DNA of 64,000 nt from Nocardioides luteus (GTDB lineage: Bacteria > Actinomycetota > Actinomycetes > Propionibacteriales > Nocardioidaceae), in NCBI RefSeq assembly GCF_000960475.2, contig NZ_JZDQ02000030.1, positions 20,726 to 84,725 on the forward strand, in the 5' to 3' direction. Position 1 is the first letter of the stretch. Each line of letters opens with the position of its first letter. The position numbers were made by a program, and so were the translations under genes. Under the pieces are notes generated by a model. It was not told the DNA's origin. It saw nothing but the letters and a program-made list of their open reading frames with translations, and searched no databases. Positions 40,178 to 48,963 of this stretch are shown here, piece after piece.

Positions 40178-42304
40178 ATGCCTGACCCCTCCCTGCCTCC
40201 CCGACGTGGGGGTGCGGATTCTGGCTCGGGTGTGTCTGGATTCGAGTGGATGTACGGGGCCGACGAGCCCGCGAACAACGAGTCCGGGGGGACTCGATCC
40301 GGGCGTGGGGCCAGGGCAGCTGACGTACCGACCGACCAGCCGTCGGTGGAGCCGGGCGGTGGCCGGCGGGCCGCGCGACCGCAGTCCGAGTTCGTGTCAC
40401 CACCGCCCCCGGGACCCGGGCCGGGATCGTCGGGCGGTGGCCGTCGGGCCGCGCGTCCGGTCCGTCAGGAGACGACTCGCCCGGAGCCTCCCGTCGTCGA
40501 TCCGCTGCGCGCCGCGCCGGTGCGGCGTGAGCCGACCCGCGCCGAGCGCTATCAGGCGATGGGCCGGGGGAGCACCGGTTCGTCGCCGACACCTGCCCCG
40601 CAGGAATGGAACGATCCGGATGTGACGGCGGTGGCCCCGCTGGTGCGCGAGACACCGCGCCCCGCGCGTCACGTACCTCCGCCCCCGGCTGCCGCCCCGT
40701 CCGTCGAGGAGACAGCGGTCGCACCGGCGCCGGAGTGGTATCGCCAGGACCCTCAGCCGGCTCCTCCGGCGGCCAAGATCCCCGACCAGCAGCTCGCGCC
40801 CTCAGCAGCCCGGGAGTTCGACTGGAACGACCCCGCCGCGGTCACCGCACCGCCTCGCCCGGCCGAGAGGCCTCGGGCGCGCACCACCTCGCGCGACGAG
40901 CTGCACGAGGCTCGTCACGAGGCATATCCGCCCGCGGGGCGGCACGGCGCTGCGTACGCCTCGGGTTATGACGACGAGCCCTACGACGACTATCCGCCTG
41001 AGGGTGGCTATGACGAGCCGTACGCCCCCTATCCGGGCGAGGAGCGCGACAGGCCGCGGATCAGCGTGTGGCAGGTTCTGAGCTCGACGCTGCTCGTGCT
41101 GGCGCTGCTCGTCGGGCTGTTCACCGTCTACACCTACCGATCGCTGACCGGCAACATCGACACGGTCAGCCTCGGGGAGAAGGCGGCGGATATCGGTCCG
41201 AAGGAGCCGATCAACATCTTGGTGATGGGCTCGGACAGCCGCGACTGCAAGGGCTGTGGCGTCGACGGCGCCAGCGGTGGCGGGTCGGACACCAACATCC
41301 TCCTGCACCTCTCCGCCAACCGGAAGTTCGCCTACGGCGTCTCCATTCCCCGCGACACGATGGTGGACCGGCCCTCGTGCAAGACCAAGGACGGAAAGAC
41401 CGCGCCGGCCGATTACGTGCGGTGGAACGCTGCCTATTCGGCTGGTGGCCCGACCTGCACGGTCACCCAGCTCGAGTCTGTCGCCAGCGACCTGTGCGGT
41501 GAGAAGTGCGACATCACCGTCAACCATCTCGTGGTGGTCGACTTCGCCAGCTTCAAGGGCATGGTCGACGCCATCGACGGCGTGGACGTCTGTCTTCCGC
41601 AAGAGGTCGACGACAAGTACACCGGCGCTCATTTCGACGCCGGCAAGCAGACACTCACAGGCAAACAGGCGCTCAACTACGTGCGTCTGCGGCACGGCCT
41701 CGGTGATGGCGGGGACCTCGACCGGTCCAAGAGGCAGCAGGCGTTCATCGGGTCGATGGCGGCCAAGCTGCTCTCCGGCGACACGCTGTCCAGTCCGACG
41801 AAGGTGCTCGGCTTCCTGAACGCCGCGACCAAGGGCCTGACGATGGACGAGGGCCTCAAGGACAACCTCGACACCATGGCGAAGATCGGCTCCGGGTTCC
41901 AGAGCATCGGGATGGAGAACATCAAGTTCCTCACCATCCCGACGTTGCCCGACCCTGAGAATCCCGAGGCCACGGTTGTGCTCGACGAGGAGAAGGCCAG
42001 GAACGTCTTCAAGGCCATCGCCAACGACAAGCCGCTGACCAAGAAGATCGCTGCCGGTGCGCTGGACGCCGGGCAGGCTGCCGGTAAGAAGAGCAAGGGC
42101 TCGGGCGACGCAGCCTCCGACAGCGGCCCGACCGACGGCGCAACCGATGGTGAGACCGCTGGGTCGACGTCCACTGACGAGGCCGATTCCGGTGAATCGG
42201 CGGACACCGGCTCGGACGGTGCCAGCAGCGGCGCTTCCGAGGAGGAGCTCGCCCAGATCGCCGAAGAGGCAAAGGCGGCACGCGAGCGAGCGGGGCTGTG
42301 CTGA
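40178..42304 (+). CDS. LytR-CpsA-Psr cell-wall ligase with long cytoplasmic domain
   Basis: The 708-aa protein transfers undecaprenyl-linked polymers (arabinogalactan or teichoic-acid type) to peptidoglycan, by family precedent. A roughly 290-residue disordered Pro/Arg/Glu-rich N-terminus contains a repeated GGGRRAARP motif. It precedes one membrane helix (SSTLLVLALLVGLFTVYTY, near residues 302-320). The LCP domain follows, with NILVMGSDSRDC, SIPRDTMVDRPS and YVRLRHG carrying the conserved Asp/Arg residues. A Ser/Asp/Glu/Gly-rich tail ends it. The long basic cytoplasmic part could be phosphorylated. The stop overlaps the next ATG. Confidence 0.9.
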   Translation: MPDPSLPPRRGGADSGSGVSGFEWMYGADEPANNESGGTRSGRGARAADVPTDQPSVEPGGGRRAARPQSEFVSPPPPGPGPGSSGGGRRAARPVRQETTRPEPPVVDPLRAAPVRREPTRAERYQAMGRGSTGSSPTPAPQEWNDPDVTAVAPLVRETPRPARHVPPPPAAAPSVEETAVAPAPEWYRQDPQPAPPAAKIPDQQLAPSAAREFDWNDPAAVTAPPRPAERPRARTTSRDELHEARHEAYPPAGRHGAAYASGYDDEPYDDYPPEGGYDEPYAPYPGEERDRPRISVWQVLSSTLLVLALLVGLFTVYTYRSLTGNIDTVSLGEKAADIGPKEPINILVMGSDSRDCKGCGVDGASGGGSDTNILLHLSANRKFAYGVSIPRDTMVDRPSCKTKDGKTAPADYVRWNAAYSAGGPTCTVTQLESVASDLCGEKCDITVNHLVVVDFASFKGMVDAIDGVDVCLPQEVDDKYTGAHFDAGKQTLTGKQALNYVRLRHGLGDGGDLDRSKRQQAFIGSMAAKLLSGDTLSSPTKVLGFLNAATKGLTMDEGLKDNLDTMAKIGSGFQSIGMENIKFLTIPTLPDPENPEATVVLDEEKARNVFKAIANDKPLTKKIAAGALDAGQAAGKKSKGSGDAASDSGPTDGATDGETAGSTSTDEADSGESADTGSDGASSGASEEELAQIAEEAKAARERAGLC

Positions 42305-42516
42305 TGGCCGAGGACACCTCGCCTGAGGTTCCAGAGCCGGAGGAGTCCAAGGAGCCGGAGTGGAAGCGCAAGCAGCGGCTGGCGCGGATCTTCGGTGACG
42401 AGCTCCCCAAGACGACCCGGGACGAGCGGGAGCCGTCGGGGGAGTCGGGGGAGTCGGGGGAATCGGCGTCGGATCGATGGCTGAAATCGCAGGTGCCGCC
42501 TCACCACGGTGGGTGA
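42304..42516 (+). CDS. Small acidic protein coupled to the LCP gene
   Basis: The 70-aa product is highly charged (PEPEESKEPEWKRKQRLARIFGDELP), has a GES triplet repeated three times (encoded by a nearly exact 9-nt repeat), and ends with DRWLKSQVPPHHGG. A C-terminal WL-x-x-Q-x-PPH motif recurs in small actinobacterial proteins of unknown function. It is translationally coupled to the LCP gene, so a role in the same process is plausible. Confidence 0.75.
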   Translation: MAEDTSPEVPEPEESKEPEWKRKQRLARIFGDELPKTTRDEREPSGESGESGESASDRWLKSQVPPHHGG

Positions 42517-42525
42517 GACGGCACC
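42492..42525. terminator. Hairpin at the end of the LCP operon
   Basis: GGTGCCG-C-CTCACC pairs with GGTGAG-A-CGGCACC: thirteen pairs with one C-A mismatch and a 6-nt loop. It overlaps the last codons of the small acidic gene and lies 45 nt from the convergent mscL stop, so it may serve both. Confidence 0.6.
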
Positions 42526-42569
42526 TTCCGAAGCGGAGCCCGAGGCAATCCGTTCTGGTGCGACGTACG

Positions 42570-42920
42570 TCAGCGGGCGCTGAGGCTGTCGCGGATCTGC
42601 TTGAGGATGTCGATCTCGGTCTCGCCCGGGTCGGGGTCCGGGAAGAAGCGCTCCTTGGCGTGGGTGTAGGGCTTCACGATGAGGAAGTAGACGACCGTGG
42701 CCAAGATGAGGAACGCGATCACAGCAGTCAGCCATGCGCCGAGGCTGATGCCGCCCGGCTCGTAGTTCGAGAAGTCGGGCGTGCCGCCGATCTTGCCGAG
42801 CAGGTCCATGATGATGTCAACCGTCGCGGTCACGACCGTGGCGAACGCGCCGCCCATGATGAAGGCGACCGCGAGTTTGATCAGGTCGCCCTGGAGCAGG
42901 AACTTCTTGAAACCGTCCAT
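42570..42920 (-). CDS. mscL: Large-conductance mechanosensitive channel
   Basis: The 116-aa protein has the MscL layout: an amphipathic N-terminal helix (MDGFKKFLLQGDLIKLAVAF), first membrane helix with the conserved GGAFATVV, periplasmic loop, second helix (WLTAVIAFLILATVVYFLIV) and a cytoplasmic helix (ILKQIRDSL). It opens as a pentamer to release solutes on hypo-osmotic shock. AGGAGAAAC lies a few bases upstream of the ATG. Confidence 0.95.
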   Translation of the reverse strand: MDGFKKFLLQGDLIKLAVAFIMGGAFATVVTATVDIIMDLLGKIGGTPDFSNYEPGGISLGAWLTAVIAFLILATVVYFLIVKPYTHAKERFFPDPDPGETEIDILKQIRDSLSAR

Positions 42921-42986
42921 GTCTTGCGTTTCTCCTGTTGCTGATTGTGTGAGGTGAAGGAGACCCAGGATGCGGCGCGATGATGG

Positions 42987-43646
42987 TCAGTACGCGAAGG
43001 TGAGGTAGCCACTCACCCCTGCGGACGTGACGTCCTCGACGCTGCTCGCGGCGACTCCGACGATGACCAGACGCCCCGCCGAAATGTTCGTGACGCCAAA
43101 CCCTTCGGTCTTTCCTTGTGCGGAAGAATCATCCCGGTTCGGCTCGGTGGCCTGAGGGAGGCTGAGGATCAGCGTGTCGGTGGTGACCTGGGCGGTCTCG
43201 GCGGTGGCGGGGTCGGTGGCGTAGAGGTCCACGGTGTCGCCGACGTGGAGCAGGCCGGCCATCTCGGCGTCGGGGAGCCGGACCGGCACGGCCACCAGGC
43301 CGGGGTGTCCCTCGGTCAGCTCCGGCCCCACGAGACGTACGTCGGTGACCGGCTCGCCCCGCCGCAGCGGAGCCGCGAGCCGCTCACCGAGCGGTGCGTC
43401 GGCGAGGTCGGCGGGGATGCTGTCGGGATCGGTCTCGACGTCGGTCAGGTCGGCAGCGGTGAGCACGGTGCCGACCGGCAGATCTCGGGACGCGACCGCC
43501 ATCGTCGTGGTGTCAGGTGGGTCCGGCCGGGTGGCCGAGATCCCGATCGCGACCGCGGAGGCGGTCAGCAGGAACGCGAGCAGGCGTCGGTGGGCGAGGA
43601 TGCCGCGGCGTGCGCGGCGGGTGAAGGACGTGATTCGAGTGAACAT
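42987..43646 (-). CDS. SAF-domain (CpaB/RcpC-like) membrane protein
   Basis: The 219-aa protein has one N-terminal membrane helix (LLAFLLTASAVAIGISA) and a SAF domain (VASRDLPVGTVLTAADL near residue 52). A second half follows with LHVGDTVDLYAT. It is like CpaB/RcpC proteins of Flp pilus assembly, but no tad or flp genes are nearby. Isolated copies are common in Actinobacteria and their role is unclear. Confidence 0.82.
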   Translation of the reverse strand: MFTRITSFTRRARRGILAHRRLLAFLLTASAVAIGISATRPDPPDTTTMAVASRDLPVGTVLTAADLTDVETDPDSIPADLADAPLGERLAAPLRRGEPVTDVRLVGPELTEGHPGLVAVPVRLPDAEMAGLLHVGDTVDLYATDPATAETAQVTTDTLILSLPQATEPNRDDSSAQGKTEGFGVTNISAGRLVIVGVAASSVEDVTSAGVSGYLTFAY

Positions 43647-43685
43647 GCGGGCACGCTAGGTCGCCCTCGCGTTTCCCGCATCTCG

Positions 43686-43728
43686 CTATCCACAGCCCCG
43701 CTGAGGATGTGGATTACCCTGTGGATAA
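43686..43728. other. Cluster of three DnaA-box sequences
   Basis: Within 43 bp are CTATCCACA (43686-43694, one mismatch to TTATCCACA), TGTGGATTA (43708-43716, minus strand, one mismatch) and TGTGGATAA (43720-43728, minus strand, perfect). They lie in the gap between the FmdB and SAF genes. No dnaA or dnaN is in the window, so this is not obviously oriC; it may titrate DnaA. Confidence 0.55.
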
Positions 43729-43747
43729 CCCGTAGTTGCGGGCGGTC

Positions 43748-44014
43748 TCAGTCCGAGGAGCCGGAGGCCGCGGGCGCCGGCGAGGAGGTGCTCGAGGACG
43801 ACGTCGAGGACGTGGACGACGTCGACGAGGACGAACCGGAGCGGGAGTCGGTGCGGTAGAAGCCGGAGCCCTTGAAGACGACGCCGGCGGCGCTGAAGAC
43901 CTTGCGCAGCTTGCCGCCGCATTCGGGGCACTCGGTCAGCGAGGCGTCGCTGAAGCTCTGGAACTGGTCGAAGGCGTGGCCGCACTCGGTGCAGGCGTAC
44001 TGATAGGTGGGCAC
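43748..44014 (-). CDS. FmdB-family zinc-ribbon protein
   Basis: The 88-aa protein begins MPTYQYACTECGHAFDQFQSF and has the second pair in ECPECGG, giving a CxxC-CxxC zinc ribbon (residues 8-35). VFKGSGFYRTD follows, then a roughly 30-residue Ser/Thr-rich tail. FmdB-like proteins were first seen near formamidase genes and may act in regulation; the role is unknown. In Actinobacteria it often lies next to the 5-formyl-THF cyclo-ligase gene, as here. Confidence 0.9.
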   Translation of the reverse strand: MPTYQYACTECGHAFDQFQSFSDASLTECPECGGKLRKVFSAAGVVFKGSGFYRTDSRSGSSSSTSSTSSTSSSSTSSPAPAASGSSD

Positions 44015-44073
44015 GTTTCTCCTAGAACAGAATCTGGCACTCGGCGGGTGCGACTGCCAATATTAGCGAACGC

Positions 44074-44691
44074 CTAGGAGAAGCGCTGCATTCCCTCCGC
44101 GCTCGCGGCCGCTCCGACAGCCCGGTCGTGCTCCTCCACCGGCACGGGAACCCCGATCTCCCACGGATAGAGAAGCGCGCAGGTAAAGGTTCCGGCCGGC
44201 ACCCGCGCCAGGATGCGGTCGTAGGAGCCACCGCCCCGGCCCATCCGATGGCCCTGTGAGTCGACGGCCAGCCCGGGGACGAGCACGACGTCCGCGCCGG
44301 CGATCGCCGAGACCCCCAGACGCTCCCCGCCGGGCTCCAGCAGCCCCCGGGGCGCCCGGACCAGCTCTCCGTCGTAGACGGCCCAGTCCAGGTCGTTGTC
44401 CGGCAGCAGGCAGGGAAGGAGGATGCGTTTCCCGGCCGCGTCCAGCTCGTCGATAAGAGGTCCTGTGCCCGGTTCGCTGCCGATCGAGACGTAGAGCGCA
44501 ACCGTGGCGGCGCTGCGGACGTCTGGAATATCGGTGACCACCTGCGCAAGGGAGCGGGCGAGCGAGCCGAGCCGGGGGAGCCCGATGCGCCCCCGGGTAG
44601 TCAGCAGCTGGTCACGTAAGGCAGTCTTGCGCCCCACGAAGTCAGCGGGGGCTGGACCTTCAGAACCCGGAGGGGTGTGTGAACCCGACAC
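44074..44691 (-). CDS. 5-formyltetrahydrofolate cyclo-ligase
   Basis: The 205-aa enzyme uses ATP to convert 5-formyl-THF to 5,10-methenyl-THF. Signature segments are VALYVSIGSEPGT near residue 65, LVPGLAVDSQGHRMGRGGGSYDR near 140 (the ATP/Mg loop), and the N-terminal KTALRDQLL. It is divergent from the UDP-glucose pyrophosphorylase gene with 23 bp between the two starts. Confidence 0.92.
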   Translation of the reverse strand: MSGSHTPPGSEGPAPADFVGRKTALRDQLLTTRGRIGLPRLGSLARSLAQVVTDIPDVRSAATVALYVSIGSEPGTGPLIDELDAAGKRILLPCLLPDNDLDWAVYDGELVRAPRGLLEPGGERLGVSAIAGADVVLVPGLAVDSQGHRMGRGGGSYDRILARVPAGTFTCALLYPWEIGVPVPVEEHDRAVGAAASAEGMQRFS

Positions 44692-44714
44692 AACGACAGC
44701 CTAGGCTTTCCTTT

Positions 44715-46091
44715 ATGGGTAGCCCAGGTTTGGCCAAGGCAATGGCGAAGATGCGCGACGCCGGCGTGGAAGACGTCGCGGTGCAGACATTCGCACATTA
44801 CTACCGCCAGCTCGAGCACGGGGAGACCGGGATGATCCCGGAGGACACGATCGAGCCGGTCGACATCCCGTCGATCAGCGATGCCGTGGTCAGCGACGAA
44901 GAGGCGCACGCCGCCATCTCGACCACCGCGGTGATCAAGCTCAACGGCGGCCTCGGCACCTCGATGGGCATGGACCGCGCCAAGTCGCTGCTGTGCGTGC
45001 GCAAGGGCCTCAGCTTCCTGGACGTGATCGCCCGCCAGATCCTGCACATGCGGAAGAAGTACGACGTACGTCTCCCGCTGCTGCTGATGAACTCCTTCCG
45101 CACCTCCGAGGACAGCCTGGCCGCGCTCGAGCGCTACCAGGACCTGCCGGTCGAGGGTCTGCCGCTGGAGTTCCTGCAGAACCGCGAGCCGCGTCTGCTC
45201 GTCGACGACCTGACCCCGGTCGAGTGGCCCAAGGACCCCGAGCTCGAGTGGTGCCCGCCCGGACACGGCGACATCTACACCGCCCTGCTCGACACCGGGC
45301 TCCTCGACCTGCTCATCGAGCAGGGCTACGAGCGCGTCTTCGTCTCCAACTCCGACAACCTCGGCGCCGTCCCCGACGAGAAGGTCGCCGGCTGGTTCGC
45401 GAAGAGCGGAGCGCCCTTCGCGATCGAGGCCGTACGCCGCACCCCGAGCGACCGCAAGGGCGGTCACTTCGCGCGCCGCAAGTCCGACGGTCGTCTCATC
45501 CTGCGTGAGACCGCGCAGACCCGCGACGAGGACAAGGTGGCGCTGCAGGACCTGAGCCGCCACAAGTACTGCTCGACCAACAACATCTGGTTCGACCTCA
45601 AGGCGCTCAAGAAGGTCCTCGACGAGCGCGACGGCATCCTCGGTCTGCCGCTGATCCGCAACGAGAAGACCGTCGACCCCTCCGACCCGAAGACCCCGAA
45701 GGTCGTCCAGATCGAGACCGCCATGGGTGCCGCGATCGAGGTCTTCGAGGGCTCCCAGCTGATCGAGGTCGGCCGCGACCGGTTCGTGCCGGTCAAGACG
45801 ACCAACGACCTGCTGGTCCTGCGCTCCGACGTCTACGACATCGGCGAGGACTTCGTGCTCGACCAGATCGCCGACGAGGTGCCGTTCATCGACCTGGACG
45901 GCGACTACTACAAGTACGTCGCCAACTTCGACGAGCGCTTCCCCGAGGGCGCCCCGTCGCTGCGGAAGGCGTCCTCGCTGACCGTCAACGGCGACTGGAC
46001 CTTCGGCAAGGGCGTGCAGGTCATCGGCGCGGTCGAGCTCGACGGCGCCAACGCCGAACGCGTCGCGCCCGCCACCGTCCTGTCCGACTAG
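44715..46091 (+). CDS. UTP-glucose-1-phosphate uridylyltransferase, eukaryote-type
   Basis: The 458-aa enzyme makes UDP-glucose. It belongs to the UDPGP (eukaryote-like) family and not the shorter bacterial GalU family. The nucleotide loop KLNGGLGTSMGMDRAKSL is near residue 77, followed by LLLMNSFRTSED, FVSNSDNLGA and NNIWFDL. The ATG at 44715 is chosen: TAGGCT at 44702-44707 is 7 nt upstream and GTGAAC lies 17 nt before that, whereas the GTG at 44679 would overlap the divergent gene. It heads the moeA-sepX gene set. Confidence 0.92.
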   Translation: MGSPGLAKAMAKMRDAGVEDVAVQTFAHYYRQLEHGETGMIPEDTIEPVDIPSISDAVVSDEEAHAAISTTAVIKLNGGLGTSMGMDRAKSLLCVRKGLSFLDVIARQILHMRKKYDVRLPLLLMNSFRTSEDSLAALERYQDLPVEGLPLEFLQNREPRLLVDDLTPVEWPKDPELEWCPPGHGDIYTALLDTGLLDLLIEQGYERVFVSNSDNLGAVPDEKVAGWFAKSGAPFAIEAVRRTPSDRKGGHFARRKSDGRLILRETAQTRDEDKVALQDLSRHKYCSTNNIWFDLKALKKVLDERDGILGLPLIRNEKTVDPSDPKTPKVVQIETAMGAAIEVFEGSQLIEVGRDRFVPVKTTNDLLVLRSDVYDIGEDFVLDQIADEVPFIDLDGDYYKYVANFDERFPEGAPSLRKASSLTVNGDWTFGKGVQVIGAVELDGANAERVAPATVLSD

Positions 46092-46101
46092 TGTTGGCGG
46101 G

Positions 46102-47310
46102 GTGACCCCCGCCGAATACCGCCAGCGAATCCTGGCCGAGCTCGAGCCGATGCCGGCCTACCCGCAGCCCTTGATGGACTGTCTCGGGCTGGCGGTGGCC
46201 GAGGACATCCATGCCGAGGTCGCCCTACCGGGCTTCGACAACTCCTCGATGGACGGCTACGCGGTCCGCTACGCCGATGTCACGACGGCCTCGGCCGAGA
46301 CGCCGGTACGGCTGCCCGTGCTCGGCGAGATCGGCGCCGGACAGGCTTCGCTGCTGGCGCTGCCGCCGGGTGCGGCGGCGAAGATCATGACGGGCGCGCC
46401 GTTGCCGGCGGGGGCCGACACGGTGGTGCCGTACGAATGGACCGACCGGGGTGTCGCCGAGGTCGAGATCCGGAAGACGCCCGAGGAGGCTCAGCACGTC
46501 CGCTACGCCGGTGAGGACGTCGCCAAGGGCGACCTGCTCATCCCCGCGGGCACCGTCCTCGGCCCGCGCCATCTGGGCCTGATCGCCTCCGTCGGGCGTG
46601 CCCAGGTGGCGGTGCGTCCGCGGCCCCGGGTCGTGGTGCTCTCGACCGGCACCGAGCTGCGCGAGCCCGGTGAGACCCTGGGTCACGACTCGATCTACGA
46701 CGGCAACTCCTTCCTCCTGGCCGCCGCCGCCCGCCGGGCCGGCGCGATCGCCTACCGCGTCGGGATCGTCCCCGACGAGCCGCGTGCCTTCATGACCGCG
46801 CTCTCCGACCAGCTCGTCCGCGCCGACCTGGTGGTCACCTCCGGCGGCGTCTCGATGGGCGACTACGACGTGGTCAAGGAGGCACTGACGCCGGAGGGTG
46901 TCTGGTTCGGCCCCGTGAACATGCAGCCCGGCAAGCCCCAGGGCTTCGGCCGGATCGGGGAGGAGCGGGTGCCCGTCTTGTGCCTGCCGGGCAACCCGGT
47001 CTCCTCGTTCGTCTCCTTCGAGCTCTTCGTGCTCCCCGCGCTGCGCCGGCTGATGGGCATGACCCCCGAGGCCCGCCCCGTACGCCGCGCCGCCCTCACC
47101 CACCCGGTGCGCTCCCCGAAGGGCAAGGAGCAGTATCTCCGCGGCTGGTACGACGGCTCCCGCGCCGGCGTCTCGCCCATCGGCGGGCCGGGGTCCCACC
47201 TGATCGGCGACCTGGCCGGCGCGAACTGCCTGATCGTCATCCCGCCGGACACGACAGCGCTGGACAAGGACGCCGAGGTGGACGTGATCGAGCTGGACGT
47301 GGAGTTCTGA
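46102..47310 (+). CDS. moeA: MoeA/Glp gephyrin-like protein
   Basis: The 402-aa protein matches MoeA, which inserts molybdate into molybdopterin. Segments are FDNSSMDGYAVRYAD near residue 45, GAPLPAGADTVVPYE, the MogA-like core VVLSTGTELREPGE, SGGVSMGDYD, and LPGNPVSSFVSFELFV. In corynebacteria a protein of this family next to the same neighbours (Glp) works in cell division with Wag31 and a membrane receptor. Gene order here fits that: uridylyltransferase, moeA/glp, acetyltransferase, glpR/sepX. TAGTGT lies 7 nt before the GTG. The stop overlaps moaC. Confidence 0.9.
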   Translation: MTPAEYRQRILAELEPMPAYPQPLMDCLGLAVAEDIHAEVALPGFDNSSMDGYAVRYADVTTASAETPVRLPVLGEIGAGQASLLALPPGAAAKIMTGAPLPAGADTVVPYEWTDRGVAEVEIRKTPEEAQHVRYAGEDVAKGDLLIPAGTVLGPRHLGLIASVGRAQVAVRPRPRVVVLSTGTELREPGETLGHDSIYDGNSFLLAAAARRAGAIAYRVGIVPDEPRAFMTALSDQLVRADLVVTSGGVSMGDYDVVKEALTPEGVWFGPVNMQPGKPQGFGRIGEERVPVLCLPGNPVSSFVSFELFVLPALRRLMGMTPEARPVRRAALTHPVRSPKGKEQYLRGWYDGSRAGVSPIGGPGSHLIGDLAGANCLIVIPPDTTALDKDAEVDVIELDVEF

Positions 47311-47780
47311 TGGCCGACCGACTCACCCACGTCGACGAGACCGGCGCGGCCCGGATGGTCGACGTCTCCGAGAAGGCGGTCACCACCCGCACCGCGACCG
47401 CGTCCGGGCGGGTGCTGGTCTCTGCCGAGGTCATCGAGCTGCTCCGCGGCGAGGGCGTACCCAAGGGTGATGCACTCGCCGTAGCCCGCATCGCCGGGAT
47501 CATGGGCGCGAAGAAGACGCCCGACCTGATCCCGCTGTGCCACCCGCTGGCGGTCTCGGGCGTCAAGGTCGAGCTGAGCGTCGCCGACGACGCCGTCGAG
47601 ATCACCGCGACCGTGAAGACCACCGATCGCACCGGTGTCGAGATGGAGGCGCTGACCGCGGTCGCCGTCGCCGGCCTCACCGTGGTCGACATGATCAAGG
47701 CGGTCGACAAGCGAGCGGTCATCACCGATGTCCGGGTCGAGACGAAGACCGGCGGGAAGTCGGGAGACTTCACCCGATGA
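47310..47780 (+). CDS. moaC: Cyclic pyranopterin monophosphate synthase accessory protein
   Basis: The 156-aa MoaC acts with MoaA in the first step of molybdenum-cofactor synthesis. Diagnostic parts are ARMVDVSEKAVTTRTATASG, AAKTPDLIPLCHPL in the form GAKKTPDLIPLCHP near residue 70, TDRTGVEMEALTAVAVAGLTV and DMIKAVDKR. It overlaps moeA by one base and mog by four (ATGA). Confidence 0.94.
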   Translation: MADRLTHVDETGAARMVDVSEKAVTTRTATASGRVLVSAEVIELLRGEGVPKGDALAVARIAGIMGAKKTPDLIPLCHPLAVSGVKVELSVADDAVEITATVKTTDRTGVEMEALTAVAVAGLTVVDMIKAVDKRAVITDVRVETKTGGKSGDFTR

Positions 47781-48253
47781 GTCTGAAAGCGACCGTCGTC
47801 GTCGCCTCCAACCGCGCCTCGGCGGGTGTCTACGAGGACACCACCGGACCGCTCCTGGTCGCCTTCCTGGAAGAGCTCGGTTTCGTGGTCGGCCCTCCCG
47901 AGGTCGTACGCGACGGCGACCCGGTCGGCGAGGTGATCGCCCGCGCGGCGGCGGAGGGAGCGCGGGTCGTCCTCACCACCGGAGGCACGGGGCTGACGCC
48001 CACCGACCGCACCCCCGAGGTCACCCGGCCGCTGCTCGACCGCGAGATCCCGGGCATCGCCGAGGGCATCCGGGCGGCCGGAGTGGCGAAGGGGATCCCG
48101 ACGGCGCTACTGTCCCGCGGTCTGGCCGGTCAGATCGGAGCGTGCGTGGTGGTGAACCTTCCCGGGTCCCGGGGTGGCGTGAAGGATGCGATCGACGTAC
48201 TGCGTCCGGTGCTGCCCCACGCCGTGGAGCAGTCGGTCGGCAGTGATCACTGA
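47777..48253 (+). CDS. mog: MogA/MoaB molybdopterin adenylyltransferase
   Basis: The 158-aa protein is a MoCF-biosynthesis domain that adenylylates molybdopterin. It has VVVASNRASAGVYEDTTGP at the start, LTTGGTGLTPTDRTPEVTRPLLDREIPG near residue 65, and VNLPGSRGGVKDAI near 130. It is coupled to moaC upstream, with the acetyltransferase gene 9 nt downstream. Confidence 0.92.
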   Translation: MSLKATVVVASNRASAGVYEDTTGPLLVAFLEELGFVVGPPEVVRDGDPVGEVIARAAAEGARVVLTTGGTGLTPTDRTPEVTRPLLDREIPGIAEGIRAAGVAKGIPTALLSRGLAGQIGACVVVNLPGSRGGVKDAIDVLRPVLPHAVEQSVGSDH

Positions 48254-48262
48254 GGACCATCG

Positions 48263-48862
48263 ATGACCGATCCCGGCTGGCCCGCCGTCCTGTCCCACGG
48301 CGCGGTGACCGTACGCCCTCTCGACCGCACCGACGCCAAGGCCTGGACCGACGCGCGCCGTCGTTCGGCGGCTTGGCTCCACCAGTGGGACGCGACCGTG
48401 CCCCCGGGTTCGACCGCCCGGCCGACGACCTTCGCCAGCCTCGTACGTCGTCTTCGGCGTCAGGCCAAGCGCGGGGTGACCTATCCGTTCGCGATCGACG
48501 TCGACGGTGTCTTCGCTGGTCAGGTGACGGTCAACAACATCGTGCGCGGCTCGGCGCAGTTCGCCTCGATCGGCTACTGGATCGACCAGGGCTTCGCCGG
48601 CCGCGGCGTGATGCCGCTGGCGGTGGCGCTGGTCATCGACCACTGCTTCACTACCGCGCGGCTGCACCGGGTCGAGATCTGCATCCGTCCGGAGAACTCC
48701 AACTCGCTGCGTGTCGTGGAGAAGCTGGGGATCAACGAGATCGGATATGCGCCCCGGTTCCTGCACATCGACGGTGCCTGGCGGGATCACCGAATCTTCG
48801 CGATAACGGTCGAGGAATGTCACCAAGGAATGCTGGCCAGACTGGGTTTGTCACCTGAATGA
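48263..48862 (+). CDS. RimJ-like GNAT acetyltransferase
   Basis: The 199-aa protein is a GNAT of the ribosomal-protein acetyltransferase type. GQVTVNNIVRGSAQFASIGYWIDQGFAGRGVMPLAVAL contains the CoA loop, and VEICIRPENSNSLRVVEKLG is the typical RimJ/RimL segment. GAGGACC lies upstream of the ATG. It is the gene between mog and sepX in the conserved actinobacterial order. Confidence 0.9.
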   Translation: MTDPGWPAVLSHGAVTVRPLDRTDAKAWTDARRRSAAWLHQWDATVPPGSTARPTTFASLVRRLRRQAKRGVTYPFAIDVDGVFAGQVTVNNIVRGSAQFASIGYWIDQGFAGRGVMPLAVALVIDHCFTTARLHRVEICIRPENSNSLRVVEKLGINEIGYAPRFLHIDGAWRDHRIFAITVEECHQGMLARLGLSPE

Positions 48863-48963
48863 GGCATTGACGTCGGCGTGTCCTTCTGAAATCACACAAG
48901 TCACACGCGACACACCACTGCACGTCCGCCTACGGGCTGGTAATGGCTCCTACGCTTCTTGAC

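Noticed and set aside
43686..43728. Chromosomal origin of replication
   Set aside because: Only three boxes and no dnaA/dnaN/parAB neighbours; listed instead as a DnaA-box cluster.
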